From Dysidea avara (lineage: Eukaryota > Porifera > Demospongiae > Dictyoceratida > Dysideidae): a stretch of 64,000 nt of DNA. The stretch spans positions 21,021,226-21,085,225 of the forward strand of contig NC_089276.1 of NCBI RefSeq assembly GCF_963678975.1, given 5' to 3'. The notes under the pieces were generated by a model. The model ran no database searches and had not been told where the DNA came from. It worked only from the letters and a program-made list of their open reading frames with translations. A program made the position numbers and the translations under genes. Shown here one piece after another: positions 22,710 to 34,963 of this stretch (position 1 is its first letter; the number at the start of each line of letters is the position of its first letter).

Positions 22710-24747
22710 CCACAGAGTTTAGTTGCAAGATTTGACTGGTGGGGACTATTCTACGGAACGTAACGGAACGGAACGGAATGATGGACTAAACCACGGAACG
22801 GAACGCTTTCTCAAATTGAAGCTTGCAATTTACCATTGCTGAAACTTCCCTTATAAGTTAGCAGTGACATCTCCAGTGGGTGGTTAAACATAAGATTAAA
22901 AGAATTAACGGATCGATTGTGGGTTTTTGTTGGTTGTCATTAGTAACGAAGTATTATTGTGGGATGAGCTGTATCAGTGATGTTCATCCATACGGAAGGG
23001 AACTTTATGTGAGCTGTTTTTCTTATTTAGACTTTAGAAAACAGTTTTGGCCGGTCTTTCAAGTCATAAGTCAGTGTATAAATAAAGCAAGCAGGAAGAT
23101 ACTGGTAACAGGAAAGAGCCAGCTGAATTAAACTTCAAGAATTTTGTGCAGTGTGTGAGGAGCAAATATTTTGGCAGACCGCAAGGAGGGTATATTCTGC
23201 AAACATCACTGAAGTGTAAGCATGGAGTTATTTATATATTAACAGCTGGTGCAGTGGACTAATGCCGTATTCAATAGTGAGCTGATTTTATCTGTTGCAC
23301 AATTCAAGGATGTGTCTGACTGCTAGCCTTGAATCAGGCTAAATGCCAAAACTCCAAGATCAGCCAAATCTCTATTATAAGCCGCATGTGAAACCATGCC
23401 CGTAGCCACCAGGCAAACGTGATTTGGACCAGGATGTGTGTGTAATTTCAATGTATCTAGTCAGACCTGAAATGGAACACTCACATTAATTACATACCAC
23501 CTAAGAATCCTAGGATTTCTTAAGTGTAACATTTCACATGCTTAACTTCAAACAAAACAGGTTAAATTTGTTCGTCTATTTTCAAGTGATTCCCAGTCCA
23601 GCTGGTCCATGAAATTACAATGGGATCACATGTATTTGTTACAGTGCGGGCTGTCCTGTGTTGGATCTACTCTAGAGTTTAGATTTCAAGGTAGACTCAC
23701 TGCCAATGTACTGACACTAGTACTGTTGTAGCATGTTTAAGTGGAGGACAAATGAAATAGTAATGCTAGATTATTTATGTATACAAATTTTTCATAATGA
23801 AATTGATATCCCATTTTGATTTGTACTTACACTTTGCAACATATTCAAGAGCAAGAAGCTACCACACTTAATCTCCAACCACTGTCATTAATTAACCAAG
23901 ATCTCACTAGCCTGTAATCAAGACACACGGTAGTGTGTCGTGCGGCCCAAGAAGCCGGTGCGTAAAACCCGTGAGTATATTGACAGGAAGAAAGAAAACG
24001 CAATTTTCGCACCTCCGTAGCTCTGTGCTTCCTTGGTGAAACAAGACGATTTTTGCTGTGGACATTCCCTCCAACTGCAGCACTCCACATTCCAAATTTG
24101 AGCGAAATCGCTTAGCGCGTTCCCGAGATATGCGACTTCAAAAATTGGCTCAGTTTCTTCGTTTTTTTCTTTTTATTTTTCTTTTTCTTGTCGCACACTT
24201 ACAAAAACTGCTATAAAACGCGAACGCGTTATCCGATTGCCTTGAAATTTGGCACACAGAAGGGGATATAAAGGCGCATCTCGGTACCAACTTTGGCTGG
24301 AATACGATAAACAGGCAAAGAGTTATAAGCGATTATTAACGAAAAATAACACCAATATGTTGTCACGCCTACAGGGTAAACCGCCTATGGGAAGAAGCTG
24401 AAAATCGGTGGGTGGATAGGTTAACTATTGAACCTCAAACCTTTTGTGGTTTGAAAGAAATCGAGCTAAAAACCAGGAAGATACAACGAAAAAACCAACA
24501 GTGTGTAACAATTACGCAATCGAGATTAGCTAATAAAAAAACGACTGCTTGTCACGCCTACCAGATAAACCGCTTAGGGTAATGCTTTGAAAATCGTTGT
24601 ACAGATGGAGTAATCATCTTAGAAAGGCTCATCAATGGTGTAGAAGAATCAGACTTAAAGCCACGGAGTTATAACACGAAATCCAACTTGGTGCGGCAAG
24701 TGCGAGATCGAGATACTCTAATAGAGCAGTCATCCTAATAGAGCAGT

Positions 24748-27700
24748 CACCCTGAAGAGAATTCAAGAGATCAGCTAGAAATAAGAAACCTGTATAGAGA
24801 TCAGCTACACACAAGTCACCCTGTAGAGAGATCAGCTAGAAGAAGTTACCTTGTAGGGAGTTCATGCAACTATGGAAAGAGATAGTTCAGCTAGAAAAAA
24901 TCACCTTGTAGAGTTCAGCTACAAAGAAACCACCATGTAGAGAGTTCAGCTACAAACAAATCGCCCTGTGGAGAGATCAATAGAAGAAGTTACCTTGCAA
25001 AGAATTCAGCTACAAAGAAACCATCATGTAGAGAGTTCAGCTACAAACAAATCTCCCTGTAGAGAGATTAGCTAGAAGAAGTTACCTTGTAGAGAGTTCA
25101 GCTACAAAGAAACCATCATGTAGAGAGTTCACCTACAAACAAATCTCCCTGTAGAGAGATCAGCTAGAAGAAGTTACCTTGTAGAGAGTTCAGTTACAAA
25201 AAAACCACCATGTAGAGAGCTCAGCTACAAACTAGTGACCTTGTAGAGACATCAGCTAGAAGAAGGTACCTTGTAGAGAGTTCAGCTACAAAGAAACCAT
25301 TCTTTAAAGAGCTCAGCTGCAAACAAATCACCTGTAAAGAATTCAGCTACAAATAAATCACCCTGTAGAAAGATGAGCTAGAAAAAGTTACCTTGTAGAG
25401 AGTTCAGTTACAAAGAAACCACCATGTAGAGAATTCGGCTACAAACTAGTGACCCTGTAAAGACATCAGCTAGAAGAAGTTACCTTGAGAGAGTTCAGCT
25501 ACAAAGAAACCATTATTTAAAGAGCTCAGCTGCAAACAAATCACCTATACAGAATTCAGCTACAAACAAATCACCATGTAGAGAGATCAGCTAGAAGAAG
25601 TTAACTTGCAGAGAGTTCAGCTACAAAGAAACCATCATTTAGAGAGTTCAGCTTCAAACAAATCACCTGTAGAGAGTTCAGCTACAAACAAATCTCCCTG
25701 TAGAGAGATCAGCTAGAAGAAGTTACCTTGTAGAGAGTTCAGTTACAAAAAAACCACCATGTAGAGAGCTCAGCTACAAACTAGTGACCTTGTAGAGACA
25801 TCAGCTAGAAGAAGGTACCTTGTAGAGAGTTCAGCTACAAAGAAACCATTCTTTAAAGAGCTCAGCTGCAAACAAATCACCTGTAAAGAATTCAGCTACA
25901 AATAAATCACCCTGTAGAAAGATGAGCTAGAAAAAGTTACCTTGTAGAGAGTTCAGTTACAAAGAAACCACCATGTAGAGAATTCAGCTACAAACTAGTG
26001 ACCCTGTAAAGACATCAGCTAGAAGAAGTTACCTTGAGAGAGTTCAGCTACAAAGAAACCATTATTTAAAGAGCTCAGCTGCAAACAAATCACCTATACA
26101 GAATTCAGCTACAAACAAATCACCATGTAGAGAGATCAGCTAGAAGAAGTTAACTTGTAGAGAGTTCAGCTACAAAGAAACCATCATTTAGAGAGTTCAG
26201 CTTCAAACAAATCACCTGTAGAGAGTTCAGCTACAAACAAATCTCCCTGTAGAGAGATCAGCTAGAAGAAGTTACCTTGTAGAGAGTTCAGCTACAAAGA
26301 AACCACCATGTAGAGAGTTCAGCTACAAACAAATCGCCCTGTGGAGAGTTCAATAGAAGAAGTTACCTTGCAGAGAGTTCAGCTACAAAGAAACCATCAT
26401 GTAGAGAGTTCAGCTGCAAATAAATCTCCCTGTACAGAGATCAGCTAGAAGAAGTTACCTTGTAGAGAGTTCAGCTTCAAACAAATCACCCTGTAGAAAG
26501 ATCAGCTAGAAGAGGTCACCTTGTAGAGAGTTCAGTTACAAAAAAACCACCATGTAGAGAGCTCAGCTACAAACTAGTGACCTTGTAGAGACATCAGCTA
26601 GAAGAAGTTACCTTGTAGAGAGTTCAGCTACAAAGAAACCATTCTTTAAAGAGCTCAGCTGCAAACAAACCACCTTTACAGAATTCAGCTACAAATAAAT
26701 CACCTTATAGAAAGATGAGCTAGAAAAAGTTACCTTGTAGAGAGTTCAGTTACAAAGAAACCACCATGTAGAGAATTCAGCTACAAACTAGTGACCCTGT
26801 AAAGACATCAGCTAGAAGAAGTTACCTTGAGAGAGTTCAGCTACAAAGAAACCATTATTTAAAGAGCTCAGCTGCAAACAAATCACCTATACAGAATTCA
26901 GCTACAAACAAATCACCATGTAGAGAGATCAGCTAGAAGAAGTTAACTTGTAGAGAGTTCAGCTACAAAGAAACCATCATTTTAGAGAGTTCAGCTTCAA
27001 ACAAATCACCTGTAGAGAGTTCAGCTACAAACAAATCTCCCTGTAGAGAGATCAGCTAGAAGAAGTTACCTTGTAGAGAGTTCAGCTACAGAGAAACCAC
27101 CATGTAGAGAGTTCAGCTGCAAAGAAATCACCCTGTATAAAATTCTGCCACGAACAAATTGCCCTGTAGAAAGATCAGTTAGAAGAAGTTACCTTGTAGA
27201 GAGTTCAGCTACAAAGAAACCATTCTGTAAAGAGCTCAGCTGCAAACAAATCACCTGTACAGAATTCAGCTACAAACAAATCACCCTGTAGAGAGATCAG
27301 CTAGAAGAAATTACTTTGTAGAGAGTTCAGCTACAAAGAAACCACCATGTAGAGAGTTCAGCTGCAAACAAATCACCCTGTAGAAAATAAAGCCACAAAC
27401 AAATTGCCCTGTAGAAAGATCAGTTAGAAGAAGTTACCTTTTAGAAAGTTCAGCTACAAAGAAACCATTCTGTAAAGAGCTCAGCTGCAAACAAATCACC
27501 TGTACAGAATTCATCTACAAACAAATCACCCTGTAGAGAGATCAGCTAACTTGTAGAGAGTTCAGCTACAACGAAACCATCATTTAGAAAGTTCAGCTTC
27601 AAACAAATCACCTGTAGAGAGTTCAGTTACAAACAAATCTCCCTGTAGAGAGATCAGCTAGAAGAAGTTACCTTGTAGAGAGTGAAGCTACAAACAAATC

Positions 27701-28618
27701 ACCCTATTGAAAGATCAGCTAGAAGAAGTCAACTTGTAGAAAGTTCAGTTACAAAGAAACCACCATGTAGAGAGTTCAGCTACAAACTAGCCACCTTGTA
27801 GAGACATCAGCTAGAAAAGTTACCTTGTAGAGAGTTCAGCTACAAAGAAACCATTCTGTAAAGAGCTCAGCTGCAAACAAATCACCTGTACAGAATTCAG
27901 CTACAAACAAATCACCCTGTAGAGAGATCAGCTAGAAGAAATTACCTTGTAGATAGTTCAGCTACAAACAAATCTCCCTGTAGAGAGATCAGCTAGAAGA
28001 AATTACCTTGTAGAGAGTTCAGCTACAAAGAAACCATTCTGTAAAGAGCTCAGCTGCAAACAAATCACCTGTACAGAATTCAGCTACAAACAAATCACCC
28101 TGTAGAGAGATCAGCTAGAAGATGTTACCTTGTAGATAGTTCAGCTACAAACAAATCACTCTGTAGAATGATCAGTTAGAAGAAGTTACCTTTTAGAGAG
28201 TTCAGCTACAAAGAAACCATTTTGTAAAGAGCTCAGCTGCAAACAAATCACCTGTAGAGAATTCAGCTACAAACAAATCACCCTGTAGAGAGATCAGCTA
28301 GAAGAAATTACCTTGTAGATAGTTCAGCTACAAACAAATCACGCTGTAGAAAGATCAGTTAGAAGAAGTTACTTTGTAGAGAGTTCAGCTACAAAGAAAC
28401 CATTTTGTAAAGAGCTCAGCTGCAAACACATCGCCTGTACAGAATTCAGCTACGAACAAATCACCCTGTAGAGAGATCAGCTAGAAGAAGTTACCTTGTA
28501 GATAGTTCAGCTACAAACAAATCTCCCTGTAGAGAGATCAGCTAGAAGAAATTGCCTTGTAGATAGTTCAGCTACAAAGAAACCATCATGTGGAGAGTTC
28601 AGCTGCAAAGAAATCACC
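24748..28618. repeat. 30-31-bp minisatellite, about 125 units, with higher-order structure
   Basis: The basic unit TGTAGAGAGTTCAGCTACAA plus a variable 11-bp tail occurs in several forms: tails AGAAACCACCA, ACAAATCACCC and, in the 30-bp form, GAAGTTACCT after GATCAGCTAGAA. Forms alternate in ordered sets, and longer blocks repeat, for example the CTCAGCTACAAACTAGTGAC block at about 25222, 25771 and 26563. Each unit has TGTAG and CTACA at the ends of its core, able to pair. Stops in many units preclude a long protein. Confidence 0.95.
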
Positions 28619-28889
28619 ACTGCCCAAATTTCAAGGCAATAGCTCTTTCCAATCTGAAGTTATCAATTGTCAAAGTTGGCAAATTGGATGTGTGTGGAAG
28701 GCCCCTTTTTGCAAATCCGGTCACATATGTATTATATATATAATTTGTACATTTACTGATAAAATATTTAAAGTATATCTACTTCATCTTTACTTCTTCC
28801 TGTAGTAAAGAAAAAAAACATAGGTTAAAAAAGTCCCAAAGCTGGCCATAGGCCGGCTTTGGGGTATACAAATACAAAAAGAAATGAAA

Positions 28890-29205
28890 TCTAATCCAAA
28901 ACAGCCAAGCTGTAAAAAAGTGTGCGGCCCTCAGAAAGGCTATGGTGAAAAAAGATGTGAAATCCAAGGTGGCGGCCAAGAAATGGCTGTGATGGTAGGT
29001 TAATGGTAAAATTTTAATAACGACAATTCAGGTGAATTTTTGTGCCGCTTCACAAAATTTACCTGAATTGTCATTATTAAAATTTTTACCATTAACCTAC
29101 CATCACAGCCATTTCTTGGCTGCCACCTTGGATTTCACATCTTTTTTCACCATAGCCTTTCTGAGGGCCGCACACTTTTTTACAGCTTGGCTGTTTTGGA
29201 TTAGA
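28890..29205. repeat. 316-bp palindrome, tail of composite copy 1
   Basis: The arms start TCTAATCCAAAACAGCCAAG and close with its reverse complement. The centre is near 29046 (GTGCCGCTTCAC). Related palindromes lie at 39199-39508 and 42632-42861, and a half copy at about 45007-45180. Confidence 0.9.
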
Positions 29206-29267
29206 TTCACCTTACTGTAGTGATTTTATTGATTCATCTGTATGTTTTCTTCATTTTCCTTTGAAGT

Positions 29268-29526
29268 TGTACCAAGAGTTCATAATAAGGTGGAGAGTGT
29301 CTAACTTGAATGCATTCACCAAACACCCTGCTTAAAGTAACACCTTGGCCTTATTTCAGAACAAAGGCTTTACCATCTTCAGCAACACTAATCAACAGTT
29401 TTCTATCCCCCAGTAAAGGTGTTGATTTGATGAAAGGTGAACTTTACGCAGGGTGTTTGTACAGGCCATACTGAGAGTTAGACACTCTCCCCCACACAAA
29501 TCAGTATTACGAACTCTTGGTTGTAC
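29268..29526. mobile_element. Small inverted-repeat element
   Basis: The ends GTACCAAGAGTTCATAATA and TATTACGAACTCTTGGTTGT face each other, and inner parts also pair (GAGAGTGTCTAAC with GTTAGACACTCTC; CAAACACCCTGC with GCAGGGTGTTTG). About 260 bp with no coding frame. Confidence 0.75.
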
Positions 29527-30579
29527 AGTATAGGTAAACAAAGATAAGTTTCTCTCCCATCTTATTCTAGGATTTCTATTGACAAGGAAAATTCAATTAT
29601 TTGTATACAGGCTCAAAATTGAGAAAATATAAAGAAAGTGAATTAATATTATACAGTCAGTTTGCTTTTGGATATTTAATGTCTCCAACCACAACAAAAA
29701 TTCGATGAATCCATGCATCTCATCACTGGTCATCTGAACATTCTGAAAGTGATACCTCACTCAATCAACCATATATTCTGTTTATTAGACTGAATAAAGT
29801 CATGATTACCTAAACAATCACTTAAGTTTTATAATTATCCTATTCCATTTTCCTGGAGGTTCCACTGATAAAATGCAATTTCAGCAATGATAGCAGCTAG
29901 CCAAGCTGCAAGTTGATTCAGAAAGCATTCCATTCTGTATAATAGACCCCATCCAGAATAGACCCCATCCAGAATTCAACTCAGTACTCAGGCTGAGATA
30001 TCTGACAATAGTCCACTACTCTGTTAATGAATCATTGATGTTCACACAATATAGCCTCCTTGAGGTATCTGAATGTTTGCTCCTCACACACTGCACAAAA
30101 TTCCTTTAGATTCTGCTTAGACTGAGTTGATTCAGCTTGTCACCATACTTGTTTCCTTTGTAGTGTAGCTATACACATACTGATTTATGCCGATCAGAAA
30201 GGCTGGGCCTCAGACTGTACATTCTAAAGTCAAGTAAGTAAAAATAACTCACATACTAGTAAAAACAAGTCATGCATTAAGTTCCCTACTTGATATATCC
30301 GAAGATGAACACACTGAGTCAGCTATTCCCACAATTAGTACTTCGTTACTAATGACAACCAACAAGAACCCACAATCGATCCTTAAATTCGTTTTATCTT
30401 TCTTGGGGTACGTTTGATTACCTGCTGGAAGTGCCACTGATAACTTGTACAGCAATGGTAAGCTGCAAGCTTCAATCTGAGAAAGCATTCCGTTCCGCAG
30501 TTTAGTCCATTATTCCGTTCCGTTCCGTTCCGTAGAGTAGACCCCACCGATTTGACTCCCTGTGTTAACCTTCTCACAG

Positions 30580-31840
30580 GGACATGACTAAAACACGGAA
30601 CGGACTTGGAAAACGGACTAGCAAACGGACTGGAAAGAACTTACCTGAAAAGGTTTTTTGGCCGTAGAAATTCACTGTACAGGTGCTAGAAAGAATATAA
30701 CACGCAACAACGACCTGAAACAAACCTCTGAACTGCTCTGAACACGATGTCGAAGTTTGCTCAAGCCGATATTAAGCCCTGCGCTTAAAGATAGTCTGAA
30801 ATTAAATTCATTTTGTGTTTAATTAAAAGCGCACTTTCGTTTCGCATGTGTAAACAAGACAAGACACAAGCTTTAAGCCTGTTAAGACACTATGTTACTT
30901 GGAATTCATGGTCTGGTTAATTGCTGCAATTAGTTTGACGGCTGATCTTCAGTTTTACAGGTGACAGCCAGTGTTGGGCAAGTTACTTTGTAAAAGTAAC
31001 TAGTTACATATTACATATTACTTGCAACAGAACTATTTAGTTACAGTTACATATTACCCATAAAATAAAGTAACTGTAATAATATTACATATTATATTAC
31101 TTTGTGTCCACAGCCTTAAGCTGTCACGTGTGAAACTACCACCTTATCACGTGACATGATTGCGTTGTTGGACAATGTACAAATCTTGGTTATAAGTAAG
31201 AAGCTAGTGAATAAGCTTCATTCAATAGGCCTCGTTACTCCATTGTGGTTAGGCGTTACTCAGAGGATTACTAACGAGATTAGTAACTTCTTTACTTTTA
31301 GTGATAATATTACGTCATATTAGACTCGTTACAGTAATTATATTACTTAGGTAACGCGTTACGTTTGTAAGTAAAGTATCTTGCGTTATATTACCTGTTT
31401 TCATAGCGTATTTCGTTATAATACTTTGTTACCACAAAAGTAATAATATTACGTAACGCGTTACTTATGTAACGCGTTACTCCCAACACTGGTGACAGCT
31501 CGTGACAGGTAGGCTTCGTGGCGGCCACGTTGTATTTAATCAGCTGGCAAGAAACTGGCTACTACAAATCTTTGTTTGCTTAAACTGTTAGTAGCTAACC
31601 GACAACTTCGCTGTCACAGGCGCTCAAACTGGCAGACTGGCGCTTTGTAAATTATCTCAGGGTAGTAATGGTGGATCGAGCACACGTTTAGAGGTTTGTT
31701 TAAGGCTGTTGTTACGTGTTATATTCTTTGTAGCAGTGATTTAGTGAGTTTCTATGGCAAAAAAAACGTTTTCAGGGGAGTTCCTTCCAGTCCGTTTGTG
31801 AGTCCGTTTTCCCAGTCCGTTCCGTGTTTTAGTCATATCC
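30580..31840. mobile_element. Foldback element with 9-bp TSD, 1,261 bp
   Basis: The left end GGACATGACTAAAACACGGA and the right end pair over about 165 bp. Exact 9-bp repeats TTCTCACAG flank it (30571-30579 and 31841-31849). Subterminal ACGGAACGGAC repeats link it to 22738-30548, which ends only 31 bp away. It is interrupted by a nested element at 30969-31491. Mutator-like by TSD length; no transposase. Confidence 0.85.
30969..31491. mobile_element. Nested hAT-like non-autonomous element, 523 bp, 8-bp TSD
   Basis: It begins CAGTGTTGGGCAAGTTACTT and ends AACGCGTTACTCCCAACACTG. Exact 8-bp repeats GTGACAGC flank it (30961-30968 and 31492-31499). The interior is rich in GTAAC/GTTAC palindromic repeats. 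An 8-bp TSD with CAGTG ends fits hAT elements. It inserted into the older foldback around it. Confidence 0.85.
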
Positions 31841-31957
31841 TTCTCACAGTGAGATAACATTCACTTTTGTTTTTCTTATTCTTAAAATTAACTTACAATT
31901 TTAAACCAAGCTAGCACATGCCCACAGCTGGCCGTGGGCGCGTGCCTGGTTTACTGA

Positions 31958-32230
<273 letters not shown>

Positions 32231-32239
32231 TGAACGATA

Positions 32240-34960
32240 TATATTAGTTAAATCAAAATCAATGATTTCATGGGGTAAATAGCTAATTGTTCCAATTGCG
32301 GATCTCAGCCCACAATCGCGAATCACAAATCAACGAATCCCGAGCGATTTCACCCACGCAAATAATTAAAACTGTTTCAAATCACGTACAGATTGTAAAG
32401 CCAAAGGTGTCGTACCCCTCGTCAATCTACCCAAGTAGAAAAAAAAAAACGGGAACGGGACGGGGACCGAAAGCGGGACAAACTACGGAAAATGTCTGGT
32501 TGTGGTCGCACGAGACTGAGGTCTCATCAATATTGTAATGTATTTACATGTTTCCTCATTTAATAATGATGGTTCTCTCTCTTACATGCAGGTTGGACAG
32601 GTTAGATTTTATAGCACAATGTTTCTTAGCAACGTTGTTTGGATATTTTCGATTGAAACACTCTGACAGAGCAGTCAGCTGAATTAAAATATACTATAAT
32701 AGAGCTGTCAATGTTTTGTTAACTATCCCACCAGGGACCCACATTGATGGCCTGTGAATTGATGGGCTATAGCTGTCATAGATTAGGTAGCTATCGTATA
32801 TACTAAGTCATCAACATTGTGAAAGTTAGCTAGTCCTTGAAATCATAAATAATATTAAAATATTCAACCATTATCTGGTAGCAGTAGATGCAGTTTTTGT
32901 AGTCTATAATATAGCACTGTCAGTTAACTAGAGTACCTTGTGATTCAGTTTTCATCAGTATAGTGAGAAGTCATATGATGGGAGTATGTATGCAGCACTG
33001 GTATGCTTGTCAAGCTGAAGTGGCTCCCCAAGAGGAGTCCACATGCATAACTGTCCTCAGTCTCCTACTTTGGAACCATACACCTATATACACATACTGC
33101 AGCTACCACATATCCATCATGTGAATCTTTTCCTGAGGTTGCAGGTGCAGCTTCCCGCATCTATGTTCATGCAGGCACTGTCAGTTCTACCTATGTTTGT
33201 ATACATATACACTACGTGAGAAAAATTATTAAATGGTAAAAGCAGCTTGCAAGTAAGAAGTAAAAGCAAAATAAGGTCTGTATTAAATTTTCACACAGGT
33301 ATAACTCAACTTGAAGAGCAGCTTTGACACTTTGTTGAGAGAATTTGCAGGAAAAAACACAGTCAAACTATAAAAACAGTTCAAAAGATACGTACTTCTG
33401 TGTGTAATATGCTGTTAAAAGAGGTTTGTTTAACCATAGATCCTTTATACCCCAGATGTATAGGATCTAAGGTTTAACAAGCACTTCCTTAGCTGTGTAT
33501 AACAACATAATTGAAGAATTACAAAACTTTTATGAATTTTATGAAATCCAAAATAATTATGTATTGCAAAACCAAAAAATCTATTGGCTAAAATAACATG
33601 GTAAAAATACATAGTTGGTTTATTCCAGATGAGAAAGATGGTGTCTGGTTTTTAGAAGTAGCACAACATAAATGTGTTCCTTACACTTGTAGTTTAAATT
33701 CAATAAATGCTGCGTAGATATTTCCTTGGTTAGCCCTATTTGACATTCAAAAACTGCGTGATATAGCCTAGTGACAGACTGACAGTTTCAAATAAAAAAT
33801 TTCCCTCCATGGCTGCACAACCATTGATTGTGTAACTGTCGCGACAGTTACACAATAGAACTAACTGTAGAACTAACTGTATTAACTATAGTCATTTGGA
33901 TACTTATTGTTGTACGCCTATCTGTAATGTACGTGCACACTACACATTAAACTTTGAGTATGACACGAGGTGGTATTCTACGCAAGTTGAATCCCTCTCT
34001 ACTCCGCCAATCCTGAGTCGAACCTGGCCAAGATAGGAATGCTACTAGGCATGAGGCTATTATGCTCCAAAAATTGAGCATTATGTTTTTGAGCAGTACT
34101 CAAAAAATCACCCATTATGCTTTTGAGAATTGCCCATTATTCCCAAAATTATAGCTACCATAATTGGCTAATAATGCCAGTTCATTGCTGTATCAGGCCA
34201 TTTTTAAGCTACAAATAGTCTTGAATTCTTTAGCTGGTTGCTGTATTAGAGTATTTCATTTCAATGTGACTGCTTTATTAGAGTAAATAATATTCAGTGA
34301 CTGTTCTATTAGAATTTCTGACTGCTCTATTAGAGTATCTCGATCTTTTTTAACGGAATTGTGCAATCTGCAGATTTTCCTACTGTTAAAGCTTTATAAT
34401 CACCTCAAAATGCTAGCATAATTCTTGATTCCCACACATACCTATTATGCCCGAAATTATGCCGGCATAATCGCCGCATCCCCAAATGCTACCACAGCAT
34501 TTGGATGCTGTGACCAGATAAATGACCATGTACTATTATTTTCACTCATATAACCCCCCCCCCCCCCCCCCCCATTACAATAACTACTGGAGGCAAGAGT
34601 TCATAATAATTATCAACAGTGAATTTAATAATAATTTTTATTATTATAAGAGGGTGGATGGTGTGGTTTCGTTCAAATGGGCTAATATACTAACATCCAA
34701 GTACAGCAATCATGCATGTTTAATGCAAATCATCAGTATTAGCTATAGCCCTGCCATTAGCTATTTCAATATATATTAACATCATTGTGGCATTATAGCT
34801 ATAGTCTTGTCTATAGTTTTGCTTTTAAAGGCTACTTTTATAGCTGCTTTAATTGGTATGGTTGTGTCATATAGTACTATATATTGGTGCATGGTTAATC
34901 TTTTCATTTCATTGATTTTAGGGGCTATCATTGATTATTATAGCTTATCAGGTGGAGCTG
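32240..34960. other. Intergenic stretch without recognised genes
   Basis: It contains the dispersed motif near 32660-32710 and 34300-34352, the ATTATGC repeat at 34050-34200 and 34370-34470, a C-run at 34552-34573 and a short inverted repeat (TAGATCCTTTATACC / GTATAGGATCTA) near 33438-33472. A B-box-like GGTTCGACTCAGG (minus) lies near 34010-34025, but no A box is clear. Confidence 0.5.
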
Positions 34961-34963
34961 AAC

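Larger units (their letters stand above)
23921..29206. mobile_element. Composite repeat, copy 1: terminal hairpin, head, minisatellite, palindromic tail
   Basis: It begins with a 7-bp-stem hairpin (GACACAC, GGTA, GTGTGTC at 23922-23939), followed by a head of about 800 bp containing GTGCGGCCCAAGAAGCCGG and GTTGTCACGCCTACAGGGTA. The dispersed motif sits at 24711-24747, then the tandem array to about 28618, a spacer, and a palindrome at 28890-29205. The same order recurs at 36408-39508, so the whole acts as one repeat unit. The head has no long frame. Boundaries come from comparing the two copies. Confidence 0.75.
22738..30548. mobile_element. 7.8-kb Mutator-like element or composite with 9-bp TSD
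   Basis: The left end GGTGGGGACTATTCTACGGA and the right end, which in reverse reads GGTGGGGTCTACTCTACGGA, open inverted arms of about 260 bp (22738-23000 and 30290-30548). Exact 9-bp repeats GATTTGACT flank them at 22729-22737 and 30549-30557. Subterminal ACGGAACGGAACG repeats are shared with the neighbouring element. A diverged direct copy of the right end lies at about 29870-29975. Inside are the minisatellite composite and another inverted-repeat element. No transposase was recognised. Confidence 0.75.

Noticed and set aside
24748-28618. CRISPR array
   Set aside because: Repeats are contiguous and vary along their whole length, with no constant repeat plus unique spacers. No cas genes are present and the context is a eukaryotic intron or transposon.
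28779-29220. Two similar short proteins on opposite strands (FTSFFTIAFLRAAHFF type)
   Set aside because: They are the two arms of the 316-bp palindrome read in both directions; a similar frame appears at 39075-39335 for the same reason.
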